A DNA stretch of 64,000 nucleotides from Melanocharis versteri (lineage: Eukaryota; Chordata; Aves; Passeriformes; Melanocharitidae): assembly GCA_013397845.1 (NCBI GenBank), contig VZTG01006404.1, positions 585,886 through 649,885 on the forward strand, in the 5' to 3' direction. Position numbers and translations under genes: made by a program. This document shows positions 1-13,700 of the stretch, piece by piece. Under the pieces are notes generated by a model. It saw nothing but the letters and a program-made list of their open reading frames with translations, did not search any database and was not told the DNA's origin. How positions within the stretch are numbered: the first letter of the stretch is position 1; every line of letters begins with the position of its first letter.

Positions 1-1632
1 TAATACTATTTCAGACAGTGTGTACCTGCCTTTGCAAGGATATTAAAGTAAAACCCCAAAAAAATGCGAGCAACTTTACTCCTACAGCTAATTAAAAAAG
101 AAAAAAAGGAAAAAAATTCTTCTGTCGAGCAGAAAAAAACGAACAACACCCAAAGGAAAAAAAAAATCCTGAGGTGTCTTCTTTGTGTAAAGTGAAAGGA
201 CATCACAGCTTATTTTTACCTGATGTTTCCTTATGTCTTGATGTCTATGAATAACTACCTCTTACTTTTATTTAACTCCTCAATAGTTCTTTGTACTGAC
301 AGCAGACTGGGCTTGGCATTAGTATTTAAAAATTAGATGTCATTGATTCTTAAAATATTTCAGAACAGTGTAAAAAAAAGTTGTGATTTCAATAACTTAA
401 AAATTAGTGTGATGTCTTTTAGGAGAGAGTGTTTTATGAAGTGTCTGTTAATAAGGAAAGGCTACTGATACATAAGCAGGGATGTTTAAATTATTTGTAT
501 ATATGCAATTTTGATATCTGTGTATATATAAGGAACTATATGAAGAGCTTTTATGGTGCAGACACAGCATTTTTTTAAAGGGTCCTAATGTCTTTAAGAG
601 TTTAAAGTATTTTTATTTAAATGTTTTCTTAATAAGCATCACAAGTAATTTTCAGGATTTCCATTAGCTATTTACTTCTTTATACCTTTAATCCTAAAGG
701 TATGTGCAAAATAAAAATGCTTTTCCTTTTTTGCTAGACTTTCATCCTGAAAGAGTAAATGCACATAAAAGGATGGATAGATTTATTTACATTTTTCTAT
801 GTCTTTGTTTAATTGTCTCTGTGATTTTTGGATTGCGATTTTAGACATAGAGATAGAAACAAGGCAAAAACACACACATATAATCTGAGATCAGGATTCA
901 CTTGCTCTGTGCTGAGGAAAATCTTTGTACTTCTATGTGATTCTTTTTAGAAAAAGGTCTGGTTATCTACTACTCATTTGAATTTTTAGGAGGACCCTAT
1001 TTTGTAACTGGTTATATGGGAGTGGACTGCTGTGATACACAACGTTTTATTTATGTCATATCTAATTGCTGAAGCTAGATTTAATTAGTTTGTTGAGAAT
1101 GCACTTTGAAGATGCAAAGTGATATATTAAGTGCAAGTGTCGTCATGTGGTTTTAATGAGACACTTGTCCCTTTAATGTTCAGCATCACCACAATTCTAC
1201 CAAACTGAGTGTCGGTGGATTAAATGTTAATACTCAGAGACCTTGGATCTAAATTGGCCAGGAATGCTGTTGGAGGGAGAGCACAGTGAAGCTGTATTTT
1301 ATCTTTTCTCTACTGAAGTAATAGTGTAGGCAAAATCTTCTAGTCAAAGGGAACTCTTGCTGTTAATGTCAGTGGTGCAGTGATTTTAGAATAAAACAAA
1401 GCACGAGCCATGGACAAATTCAGGAGCAGTAGTCGGATCTCGTTTCCAGTTTAAAACTTTATATGCTGTGCTGCCCAGTACCTGAATTTTTAGGGAGGAG
1501 TGCTTTCTGTGATGTTTCACTTGCTTGTTGTAACAAACAAACAAACCAACCAAAGTCAGCATCAGTGTCTAGTTCAAAATACCATGTAATTATGTGGGTT
1601 TTTTTTTCCTGATTTCTTCATTTGTTTTGTAG
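1..1632. other. Probable intron 1 of DSC1
   Basis: AT-rich sequence with no recognisable exon, CpG-rich promoter or repeat. DSC1 exon 1 should encode an ATG and a hydrophobic leader of roughly 20-30 residues ending at a donor; I could not identify one here. It is probably upstream of the window, but a short exon could be hidden. Confidence 0.5.
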
Positions 1633-1717
1633 GTGCTGAGTTTGTGCTGTGAAGCTTGCAAGAAAGTAATTTTTCATGTTCCTTCTGAACTAGAGGCTGA
1701 CATGTTAGTTGGCAGAG
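1633..1717 (+). CDS. DSC1: DSC1 exon 2: end of signal peptide and start of propeptide
   Basis: It follows the acceptor TTTTGTAG and ends before the donor GTGAGA. The 85 nt encode VLSLCCEACKKVIFHVPSEL and then EADMLVGR, plus the first base of a Val codon. The hydrophobic CC start followed by EACKKV and a VPS.LEA block is the signal-peptide/propeptide junction typical of desmocollins. It has no ATG, so the start codon must lie in an upstream exon. It was recognised by homology and phase because it is too short to stand out as an open frame. Confidence 0.85.
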
Positions 1718-4700
1718 GTGAGAAACAATGAAATTCCCAGCTTAACAACACAACATCGCACCTTTGCTGGAGATGCTGTTAACAGTGGAGGAGACTTTTT
1801 TTTAATGGAATGAATGGATGACTGGACAGCCAGCTAAACAGCTGGATCAGCCTTTTTATGAAGGATACACCCTGTGTTTGTTACGGATTTGAACACCACC
1901 TCCATGCATCCATTTGACTTTTGCACAAAGAGTTATTGTCAGGTTACAGTATTTAAAACTAAAATGGCTGAATTCAATGTTTTCAAAATTTGGAGTCTAA
2001 GGCCTACTATTTAAATAAATGCTTGCTATTCCAAATTGCACCCATAACCCATGGTCATGTGAAGAAGGGAGTAAGTCATTTGGACAATGGAAAAGATAAA
2101 AAAAGAAGACAAAATCCACTTAACCAGGCACCAAGAGGCTGCTGCTCTGTGAAACACTGATGTGACTGCTCAGCAGTGCCAGGGCATTCAGGGCATTCGA
2201 GGGGATGTGTTTCAGAGGTATCCCTCATGCACATTCTGTTGGGAGAGTGCTCCTGTCTGACTGGACAGTCTGTCTCAGTTTAGGGCAGCTTGCAGGTGAC
2301 TGGGTGGAATAGGGGAGGCCAGAAAACACCCCACTCCTATTTTTTTTCAGACCAGTCTTTCAAAGGCAGCTTTGAAAGGTGTGGCATGGGAGGTGCTGAA
2401 GGGTTCTGTGCTGCCTGAGACTGAATTTCAGGATTCAGAGGTGCCCTCTGTAAGTCCAATGACAACAGAGGAATATGCTCCAAGTCTGCAGTCCTAATCC
2501 ATGTTTCTGTAGAGGGAAGAAATAGAGTGAATTGGCAGTTCATCACAAGGGCTCAGAAAATCTAGCTTTATAATAAAAATTCCTTGATCTTACTTTTAAA
2601 TTTTAAAATGAAGAAGGCTACTACAGCTGTGTGAGTTTTCATATGCTTTAACATTTCTCTATGTAAATATACTTAATTTATAGAAAAATAAAACTTCATG
2701 TTATTGCAGTGCTTTGAAAGAAATTGCATAACATGGAACTTAATTTTTTTTTCCCAAACTTTTAACAAAACCATTGTAGCTCAAATGACATTACTTAAGC
2801 ATTTCTGGAGAAATATTTTGCATTGAAATAAGGACCATACCTTGACAGTGAAATTAGTCAAGGTTTTCCTGGTTATTGTAAGGGTTTTTTATCTCTTATA
2901 GCAGAAGTTTTAAAGAAAAAAATACCACAAAACTATAGCTAACGGAGCATAGTGTTGACTCATATAAACATCAGAAACAAAATCTGCAGCCTGGTATTTT
3001 TGGAAATGCAGTGCTGTAGTAAGCAGCAGTATAAGGCACATTTACGTGAGGCAGTGATATTCTCTTCAGTTCTCCATTTGGATTGTATAGATGAAAAAGG
3101 ATAGGAGTCACTGCTGCAGTACCATAGAAAGTCTAGGAAATCTTTGTGTATTTAAAGGACAGACTTAAGACGAAGAAAAAATCACATCATATTTATTTAA
3201 AATTATGCTTCCGATCCGTTCTTGCAGTTTTGAAAGTGAAATGAAATTTAGTTTATTGAAAATGTCATCTACGTATACAGGATGAAATTCTGAATCTTTG
3301 TGAATTTTGCAATCAGCTTTCATACAGCAGTGTCCTACCCACTATGATGCCATTGAAAGAGTATTGAGAAGTTTTGATTTTGAGAACATGACACACCTGT
3401 CGTACTCTGCAATGATCATTTGTTTGGAGTTTGAGTCTCTGACTTTCATCCTTTTCAGGGTGCCAAGTCATTCTTGCTTAGGGCTGTGGTCATATCCTGA
3501 TTTTGCTTTTTCTCCGGCTGTAGTGCTAAACTACTTGCTGGTGAACCAAGTTTTCTGAAGTGCAAAAAATCTATTTTAGCCACAAGTGATAGCAAATACA
3601 ATGAAAAATACCTGGGAAGTATGCTGAAATTATCTGTATGGGATTCTATCACATACATATTAAAAAATTGCTAATTGTTTGTTCTAGAGTTAGTCTTTAT
3701 CTCTCCCATCTGTCTGCCTCATAATTTAAAGGCCTTTGTCCTCCCAAGACTATTAAATCACATAGTACCAATCAGTGCTTTCCTCCTGAGGGCAAAACTT
3801 CCAAGATGTAACATCTCCATAGGGCATTTGCATTAATTAATCGTCTTCACTGATATTGTAGGGCATGGAGCACGAGGCAAATGTAATAGCTACTGGTCCA
3901 ATAATGGGCATGTCTGCAATGTTTTTTGCATTTAAATGTACATAATTTCATCTCTGATGCTTCAATAATTTTAGTAGTGTTTAGTAGTAGTGTTTTTTTG
4001 AGTGATATCCACAAAGCACACATGTCCTTTAGGAAACACTAATGAACACAAGAGTGGAAATTAATGAAAACTTGGTCAAATCTGAGTGCATAAATGGACT
4101 TTAAAATCTGTTTTTGTGATGCTTAAATTCTGAATTACAAGCTTTGGAAGACTCTTTGTGTCAGTAAATATAATTTTTACTTGGGGCATGTTTTTTTTTT
4201 GTTTTATGGGGGATATTGTTTTTTTGCTGTTTGAGTTATTGTCTGAATATTTTTTCTTTCAGTTGATTTGAAAGAGTGCCTTCAGTCTGCAGAGTTTATC
4301 AGTTCCAGTGATGGGAACTTCAAGGTTCTAGAGGATGGTTCTGTGTATACAACGTCTGCTCTTTCTTTGTCTGCTGAGAAAAAGACTTTTACCATATTAC
4401 TTAAGGACATTCAAGAACAAGTTCAAAAGAAAATACACGTTAGCTTGGTGAAAGAAGAAAAAAAGGTTAAGTTCTAGTTTCAAGATACCTTACTTATTTG
4501 AAATACTTTTTCACAGAGTACAGATTCATGCTGAGTATCTGCAGTTGAATTTTAGAATTAAAATAATCAGGAAAAATACTGGTGTAGAGTGTATTTTTAT
4601 TTAGCAGTTGTTGATTACCGTGTTGCTTTAGTCAGCAGATTTCCTTTCTCAAATGAGAGATGCTAGCAAGTAGCCTGATCAGGAATGTCAAGAATCTTAA

Positions 4701-7700
4701 AAGCCATGTTTGAGGAATTAAAGCAGATCTTATTCATGCAAAGTTACAAGAAATGAAAAAGCTTGGAATATTATCACAGATATAATCAGAAATGAAGACC
4801 TTGGAAAAACAAATTGTCAGTAGGAAGACTGGAACAGAGGGAAAAAATGGAAATGCAGGATGGCAGTTAAGCAAAAATACATGCAGTTAAGAATATATGG
4901 ATGTATTCTTATCTGTCTTTTTATCTTCTCGACCCAGACACCAAAGAGCAGGCATGCTAGAGATACAGTTCTCAAGAGAACCAAAAGGAGGTGGGGTCCT
5001 ATTCCATCTGTCATGATAGAGAACTCACTGGGACCTTTCCCACTGCAAATACAGCAGGTACATTTCATATGAACCTTAATTTTATGACCCATGCTAGTTT
5101 TGTATGTGACTTCTATGATGAAGAAAATGAGCTGTCTTGTATTCCCTATTGACGACATTCCTGCTATTATTCCTCTGTCTCGTTCCGTCCTGTTCTTTGT
5201 ATATCTCGTGATCTTGTACCCGAAATAACTTGTGATCTTAGTTGTTGAAGCGAAATGGAATTGTGCAAAAGTTGAAAAAAGAAGGGAAACGTACTATCAA
5301 AGAGAGCTCTTTGGCCTGGAAATCAGTGTGTGTAATTAAAAGAAAAGCAGCAGCAAACAACCCTCCTCTAAGCATTGCCTAGAAAAAGGTTTTGTAAACA
5401 CAGACTGGGGTAAATTTTGCCTGCTTGTCTACATCCTTTCTGGAGCTCGAGGTGTGTACCTTCAGCCTTGAAGACTGAGTATGGCCTATGTTATTGAGAA
5501 AAGTACTTACTGGGAGAAAACAAGTAGGCGTGAAAGAGAAATTCAAGAACTAAAGTTATCATAGATCCATCTAGCCCTCACTAGATTACAGAGTGGCTGG
5601 TAGCAGATGTGTAGAGACAAGTGTAATAACAGAGTCTGTGCAGAGCAATCATTCTTCTACTAATCTCACCCTCCTAACTTCTGGCATCCAGTAAATAAGG
5701 AAAGTATTTTGGGAGAAGAGTGTTTATAAATAGATAAGTCTAATGTTGCCTCCTTGGTGCTCGTAATGAGATGCAGATGCTATCTGAATTGGCATATCTC
5801 TGGACTATACTCTACGTGGTCTTCTTCCTTTTCTTCTCTAGGTGCAAACCACATTCTCAGTGAATGCACTAAAACTAAAGTCTCTTGAAGAGGTTCAGAA
5901 ATAAGCCCTCTGTATCTGAATATGCCTCATATGTGAAGTATTCTAGAGAGATTGGATTTCAAATTTTTTTTCTTATACTCTCATTTAATTGATACTTTTA
6001 AATATTTATGGGTTTGAATTAACTCCCCTTCTCAAGTACACACATTGTAAAGGAAGGCAGTCACATGGCAGGCTGTTCTCCTATTCTGTGTACTGTAAAT
6101 CAAGTTTGGTTTTTTGTTTTAGGAGTTTTTGTTTGTGCTAGATATGATCATGAAAAGGGGGTAATGTATTGAGATGCTGTTGCTGTTTTTCCTTGGGCTT
6201 AAAAATGTCTTCTTATAGGTCCAGTCAGACACAGCCCAGAACTACACAATTTATTATTCTGCAAGTGGACCAGGAATTGATCAAGATCCAAAGGGTTTGT
6301 TTTACATAGAAAGAGAAACTGGAAATATCTTTGCTACTCGTGCGGTAGACCGTGAACAGTATCCAAGTTTTCAGGTACAGGCCTATGTTGTGTAAATATA
6401 ATTAGATTTTTTTTTCCCTTAATCTGTCATGCATATATTTGACAGTTGGGCTGCAGGGGAAATGGCAGCAAACAAGATCTGGAATCACCTGTCTATTCTG
6501 AGTAATATCCTTGGTGTTGACAAGATAAAATCAGTAGCAAATAAATAAATAGCTGGTCACCTAGATCTTAAAAGTAATTTTGCTTTTCACTGCTTAATCT
6601 CTAATTGCAGCACAAATATAGTGAGCTATTGGGTTTGCATCACTTCTAGGAGGAATTTTTCAGGGGAGGTTGAAAAGATATGCAGAAAAACAAAATGATG
6701 GTAAACTCTGGGCAACTGTGGTTTTCTGAGTCTCTCAAGCGGTTCAGTTCTGTTAGTAAGGTACACTGCTCTCTCTACTGGCTGAGAAGTGTAAGAAGGC
6801 AATTAGTAGAAACAGCTTCTAAATAGGTAATTTTCAGTACCTATTGCTGCATTTTATTAGATTATGTTATAATGGGCAAATAGTTTTGCTCTCATTTCTA
6901 AATAACAACATTTACATCTAAATTTTGGTAACTGAGGTTGCCTTGTAAACACCTGAAAAAAATGTGTTCAAGAGACTTGGAAAAAGTGTTTGATAGAGTT
7001 GGAGGAGAGGTGAGGGAGAAAGTGATTAAAATACTTCTAGTGTGTGAGGAATGGAAAGGGGAAAGATTAGGAAGCACTCAAAAGTTTTGTTTTGCTTTCA
7101 CTCTAATAAACCGGTCATGTCCCCTTCCACGTGCCTGAAGAGCCTGGTCTTGAGAAGGATGTGCTTTGCACACTGTATTTCGTTCCATTTTATTGACTCC
7201 TTCGTTGAACTAAAAGTGTAATAGTACTGCATGTTGCTTAAGCACTGAATTTTTCTTACAGATCATTTGCTTTGCAACCACTCCAGATGGTTATTCACCA
7301 GAAGTACCCCTTGTGCATACAATCAGGATAGAGGATGATAATGATAATGCTCCATATTTTACACAAGACCTTTTTGAATTTTGTGTCCCTGAAAATTCCA
7401 GACCTGGTGAGAATTGTTTTAAATCACTGAACACACCCTTACTCAGCTCTGTTGCATGCTAGTATGACTAGGTGTAATCCTGCCTTTTAAAACGTTTCAG
7501 TAGGATTTCCTGCAGAGTATTATGTTACAGCAAAGGCTGAATTTGCAAAGAGCAGCAGTAAATGATCAAGTAGCTATTTTCACATGATTAAAACAGAAAT
7601 ACCTGTTCGAGTAATTTTTAATTATTTGCAGATTTTTCTGGAACTAAAAATTCCTGTATTGTGTTCACAGGTGTTGTTGTTGGAAAAGTGATTGCAGAGG

Positions 7701-10700
7701 ACAGAGATGAGCCTTATACTCTGCATACCACGCTGAAATACCGCATCGTGTCACAAACCCCGCCAATTACCCCAGCATTTTCTTTGCATGGTGACACCGG
7801 TGTCGTCTCTGTATTACTGCCACAGCTGGACAGAGAGGTGATCTTTCCTGAAGCATTCGCAGCTGTCGTCTAGTCACACAGATAGCTTCTTAACACTGCT
7901 CTGCTGTGCCCTTGTGAGACCCCACCCGCAGTGCTGTATCCAGCTCTGGGCTCCTCAGCACACGAAGGACCTGTTAGAGCAGGTCCAGAGGAGGGATGTG
8001 AAGAAGTTCAAATCCAAAAGTTGGAGCAGGTCTTCTATGAAGGCAGCCTGAGAGCGTTGGAGTTGTTCCGCCTAGGGAAGAGAAGACTCATTACAGCCTT
8101 TTAGTACTAAAAGGGGTCTTATGAAAAAGGAGGGTAGCATGGGCAGATAGTGAGAGGATGATGGGAAGTGGTTTTAAACTAAAAGAGGAGATATTTAGGT
8201 TAGATGTTGGGAAGAAATTTTTTACTCAGAGGGTAGTGAGGCACTGGAGCAGGTTGCCCAGAGAGGTTGTGGATGCCCCATCCCTGGAAGTGTTCAAGGC
8301 CAGGTTGTACAGTGCCCTGAGCAAACTGATCTAGTGGGTGGAAGCTCATGGGGTGGAATCCCATGGCATGGGCAGGTTGGAACTAGACGATCTGTAGAGT
8401 CCCTTCCAACCCAAGTCTTTCTATGATTCTAGGAAGTTCTGGCATGGGAATCACCAGATATAGCTTCTTTTTCATTTTTTGTTAATGTCTCTAAGGACCT
8501 TCTGAAGCTTTTCAGACACCTGTAATTAGTCCAGAGAGTTTCTGCATAGGTTGCCATATTCTAGCTAACCCTGGCAGAGAACTTCCTACTGCTCAGCTGT
8601 TCAACCTATGGATTTTTCACTTTTTTACTTTTTTACTGAACACCTTCTGTGTTTAGGAATCCCATGAGCCACTGTTTCGTCCTAATTAAGCTCGATTTGT
8701 GGTGCATCTTGCTTCTTCATAGAGAAGACGAACCGGTTTCTCTGGAAGTAGTCAGTCGTCTTATATTAACCAGAAATATCTCCAGTAGTTGAAGCCCAAA
8801 CAGTAATATACCATCTCTTAAAATTAAAGTGCCACCCATTTATTTTTATCAGCTAGCTCTCAAGCAAATAAGATAGAGGATTTCTTTTTTTTGATAGAAT
8901 GTCATGTGAGGGATAGTTTACACTAGGAAAAAAAATGACAGGTGTGTGTAATTCAAAATAATAATTCTAGCATCAGACAGTCATTCTAGGAAATATTGCA
9001 ACAGGCACATCTTTTCTGAAGATAAAAGGAGTTATATCATGGCATGCTTGTGTTGTTTCATGGCTGAAAATCCATGTAAAACAGCATGTTGCAAAATTTT
9101 GCACTTGCAGATATAGTGCTCAGCTTTTTTAGCAAGAGAAAATTGCAGTGGTTGTGAGCATCACCGTGACTACTAAGGAAGCTGTCACAGTGACTACTTG
9201 AAGGAAGGAGGGATTGAAAAACTAGTCCACTGCCTATCTTTTAAAGATAAACTTATGAAGTAGAACAGGAGATTTCTTTCCTGCACCAGAGAAACCAAAT
9301 GCTACTTCCAGGCATGCAGAACTAGAGTTACTGTCTTGATTTACAAACTTTCTCTTTTTGTGCCTAATCTGTCTGTACTATCTTGAGGTCCCTCCCCTCC
9401 CCTCTGCCTACACATTTTTTCCCCCTGGTCCCCCTTCCCTTGGTTGTTCACGTTAAAAAAAAAGCTTTCTGCTGTTCTGGCTCAAGTCAAGGATTTAAGA
9501 GGGCTGCTTATCGGGGGGCCCCTTGGAACTGATAAGGACACTGACTCCTTCAGTGCCAGACCCTGCCAAATGACAGGCATTGCCTTATCCTGTATTGCCC
9601 AGACAGAGACTGGTCACAGCACAGTTTTCATTCATCTTCAGTGAAATAAGACATGCATTGAAACACTTCACCTGCTGGCAACTTAAGGGAATACTCTGTT
9701 CCTCCAGAGGGGAGACAAATAGCAGATGAAAGTGTGTCATCTGTATGTTCCAAAACTTCAGGTTCTGGAAATTAGCACTGATGTTGTGAGAAGCTTTATT
9801 TCATACAGGATATAGCATGCATGTTACTAACAGATGCTGAACTCAGTGCTGCTTAGCCACTGAAAATTATTTTGCTGCTTTTCCTTTTGAGCTATAGGGC
9901 AAAAAGCCCCAAAGCTAATTGTCTCATTTTGTTGGGAAGCACTGAATTTAGAGCAGAGTTATGGAACAGGAGTGAAATATTTAGTTCTACTCCTGTGTGT
10001 AACTATGCAATTTAAAAAGTGAGTATGACGTCATTATGTATGCTTTTATTCTTTTTAGCTCGTACCCAGTTACACTTTGTTAGTTGAAGTGAGAGATATG
10101 GCAGGTCAGCCTTTTGGTTTGTGCACTACAGGAACAGTTGTCATCAGAATCGAAGACATGAATGACAATGCACCATCCTTTAAACAGTTACAAGTAAGTC
10201 TTCATAAGTAAAATGTCTTATAAAGGTTAAAAAAAAAAAGTATTTTCATCCTCTTTATAATTTCCTGATGGACAGTCCCTCAAATAGGAAGTCTAATGCC
10301 CTGAGACAGTTAGTGCCAATATAAATATCTTTGCTTATTCCAGCCATGTGTATGATTCAGGGCAAAGAGTATGTCTCAATAACCGTGTATGCATCTCAAA
10401 TACCACAGGAGAATTTGTAATATGAAATGTATGAAAAAATAATTCATTATTCATAAGGAATACATGTAGTTTACCCTTTCTGTTCACTACTGTAGAATAT
10501 CATCAGTAATATTAATTGAGAATCACTCTTACCTGCTCTTCTTCAGCTTTCACAGAATAACAGAGCTCTTAAAAAAGATAAAAAACTGCAAAAAATCCTT
10601 TTATCTTTTGCCATCTGAGTAGAGATGTATGTAATCCTTCTTGGCTTTTCTTCAGGTTCTTGTTGGTTTGTTTATTTGTATATTTTTTAATTTACCCCAA

Positions 10701-13700
10701 TGCCTTTTCCAATTCTCAGCCTGATCACGTTGTATGCAAAGTAGAATCTATAGCTGATGTAACTGGGGGAAACTGTGCTGATTTACCTTTCCTGGAAGGA
10801 GAATTCCAGAATTAATTATGTCAGTGATAGTTTGAGTGTATGAAGAAGCTGAGATTTCAACTGTGCTGTCAGGAAAGGTTTACTGTTTGATGAAGGGTAT
10901 AAAGGAGGAGTGGGGAAAATACTCTAATGCATGAAAACAAAAAAATCATTACAGCAGTGTGGTAAATTGACCCCTTAGGTTGAAGTAGTCTTATTTAAAT
11001 ACGGTGTTCTTCAGTCCTGCCTTGTGGAACAGTATTCTCTGATTTATTTTAATTTTTTTTTTGGGTACTCCAAGTATGAAACACGAGTGGAAGAAAACAG
11101 AGTGAGTGTAGAAATACTGAGAGTCTCTGTTGTTGATCTTGATGAACCTGGTTCACCTGGCTCAGGAGCAGTATATGAAATTATAAGAGGAAATGATGAT
11201 CAGGCCTTTGAAATTACAACAGACAAAAACACAAATGAAGGAATTCTGTGTGTTGTTAAGGTAAGTAAATATTGAAGGGCTAGGGGAAAATTAATGGATT
11301 TTCAAGTTTTGGTTTTAAAACCAACAATCTAGGAATAATTTTTATTCAAAGAATATCTGTAACTGTTAGGCTTAGCAGACTTTCTTCTGACCTGAACTCC
11401 CTTGCAGAGCAGATTGTATTATGCACAGTGGTTGATGCTCATGTGTGGCACATAACACATGAAGCTCACCTTCCAGACTGTTCCTCGATTTTGGGTGCTT
11501 AGAATCCAAAGAATTTGGTTTTTCATTTCAGAAGAGCTTGGTGCTTTTGCCTGGTTCCACAGTTGGAGTTGTTTAGACTTAGGCATGTAACTGAGGAATG
11601 CTTCACGGTTTTAACAGAAATAAGAGAATTGCAAAGCAAGGAAAGATGGAGCACCTTCTCCAATCTTGTTCTCTGTGGGAGTTAAATAAACTTCCTTTTT
11701 CAGCATAAAGCTCTCCAGGTTTTATTTTGCAGTGTAGTGACTTCAGGTTTGCTTTTCTGGCAAGCGAGAAAGTCCAGATACATATAAGAATTTGCATCAG
11801 TTTAGTTACTTGTTATACGTGTTTTGCAGATGTGAGGTAAAAGGCCCATTGCATCTGTACTCCAGCATCTCCCTTTGCCTCTTCATGCCTCTTTTTCATT
11901 ATCTTTTACAACTGCCATAAGAGGTAACTTCTAAGGACCAGAAAAGATTAATATTAAAATTTGAACATGTGCATTGTAGAGGTAGAGATGCTAGTCATTT
12001 TTTAAATGAATATTATTTATTATGGTTTTTTTTGTTACTGGTAATCATTAGAACTTTATCTAAAGCTCTGTCGCTGGTATATGAACACAGTTGAAATTTC
12101 TTACATTCATCATAATGCTGTAGTAGACTTAGGAAAAAATTAGCTCGATTAAAGGCATAAGATGACTTTGGAGAAGGTGTCTGAAGAATAAATGGTAGTT
12201 ACTTACTGTCAACTCCATAAATTCTCAGATGGATTTGTAGCTACTAGAAAGAGGTGTGATTGACTAGTGGTGAAAAGGAAATACATGTAAGCTAAAATAA
12301 TGACTAACTAAATATGGAAGAAGATAATCGCCCACAACACTTAATTGCTTTCTGGTTTTTTAGTAATTAATTTTCAGAATATTTATCCCAAATTTTGCAG
12401 TGGTACTGTTACCTTATTAGGGATATTTTCTCAGGCCCTTTTCTTTGACTAGCTTAAAACTTTTTTTTTTAAAGAATCATGTTCCTTTTACTCTGTCTCA
12501 ATGGCTATTTGAGGACAGCTGGCTTCTTTGTAAATACATGTGGTACAGTTTCAGCTGTAATAATTGCATAGTGAAAACAATGTTAGGTTTTGTGTTGGTT
12601 TGAAGGGAAAAAAGCCAACACCTCACCTTTGTTACAGGGACTGGACTATGAAGCTGCCAAGCAAAGGATCCTGGTGATTGGAGTCAACAATGAGGCACCC
12701 TACGTGCTGGCTCCCCATTCACAACAACTTTCGCAGAGCACCTGCTCTGTTACTGTGCATGTCCTGGACGTGGATGAGGGACCGGTGTTCAAGCCCTGTC
12801 TGTTGCGCTTAGACGTTAAAGAATGCGAAGATATTGGGACGGCTATTGGGAGATACGTAGCACAAGATCCAGAAACTGAAAACAGTGAGGGCATAAGGTA
12901 TGAAACAACCTTACCTGCTAGGTTATTTTGGAGTACAGCGTGGGTGGGATATGGGAAGGGGTAAATAGTGTTGATGCTAGATGTATGGGTGTGCACTTGC
13001 ACACCTATCAGTGTATATGAATGCGTGTATCTAAATATGGGTGTGTATACATACACGTGTGCTATGTTTGGGATCTCTAACAACACAAATTATTCTTCAC
13101 AGATACCGGATACCACCTGGCCAGTGTAATTGGATCAACATAGATGACAAATCAGGTGAAGTCAGAACTGCTAGGGTCTTGGACAGAGACATGGGAGAAA
13201 TGAGACGAGGTCAATGCAATATCACAGTCCTTGCAATAGACAGAAGTGAGTACTAAATGTTGGCATTCTCTGTGATCTGTAACCGATGTTTATGTGCAAA
13301 TTTGGTGTGGGGACAACTGTAGTGATTCAGACCAGTAGTCCACCTAGTCTACTGTCTTGTCTTTGTGATAACTCTGTCAAATGCTTAGGAAATATTATTT
13401 AGCAGGAAGAGCCTTTAGAAATCAGGCAAGATCTCAGTGTTTTGTGAAGTTATTTGCCCTATTTAAAATCCTTTAGGTAATTTTAAATTGAGAGATTCTC
13501 CTCTGGGTTATATTTCTTCTATTTCTCGACTATTCTTTTTAAAGTGATAGCTCCTGGCAGCGAGAGCTAGACAACAGAGAAAGTAGGGAAGACTTTTTGA
13601 AAAGAAGTCGTTGACCTTGAAGCAAAAAATTCTAACTCTGTCCAAGTTTGCATATTAAACTTAAATGTAAATAATACAAATTTAGATTGTTTAGAACTTC

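Noticed and set aside
4817..5158. 113-codon minus-strand open frame
   Set aside because: Antisense of DSC1 exon 4, which is clearly the coding strand.
12700..13086. 128-codon minus-strand open frame
   Set aside because: Antisense shadow of DSC1 exon 10 plus intron sequence rich in TG/CA.
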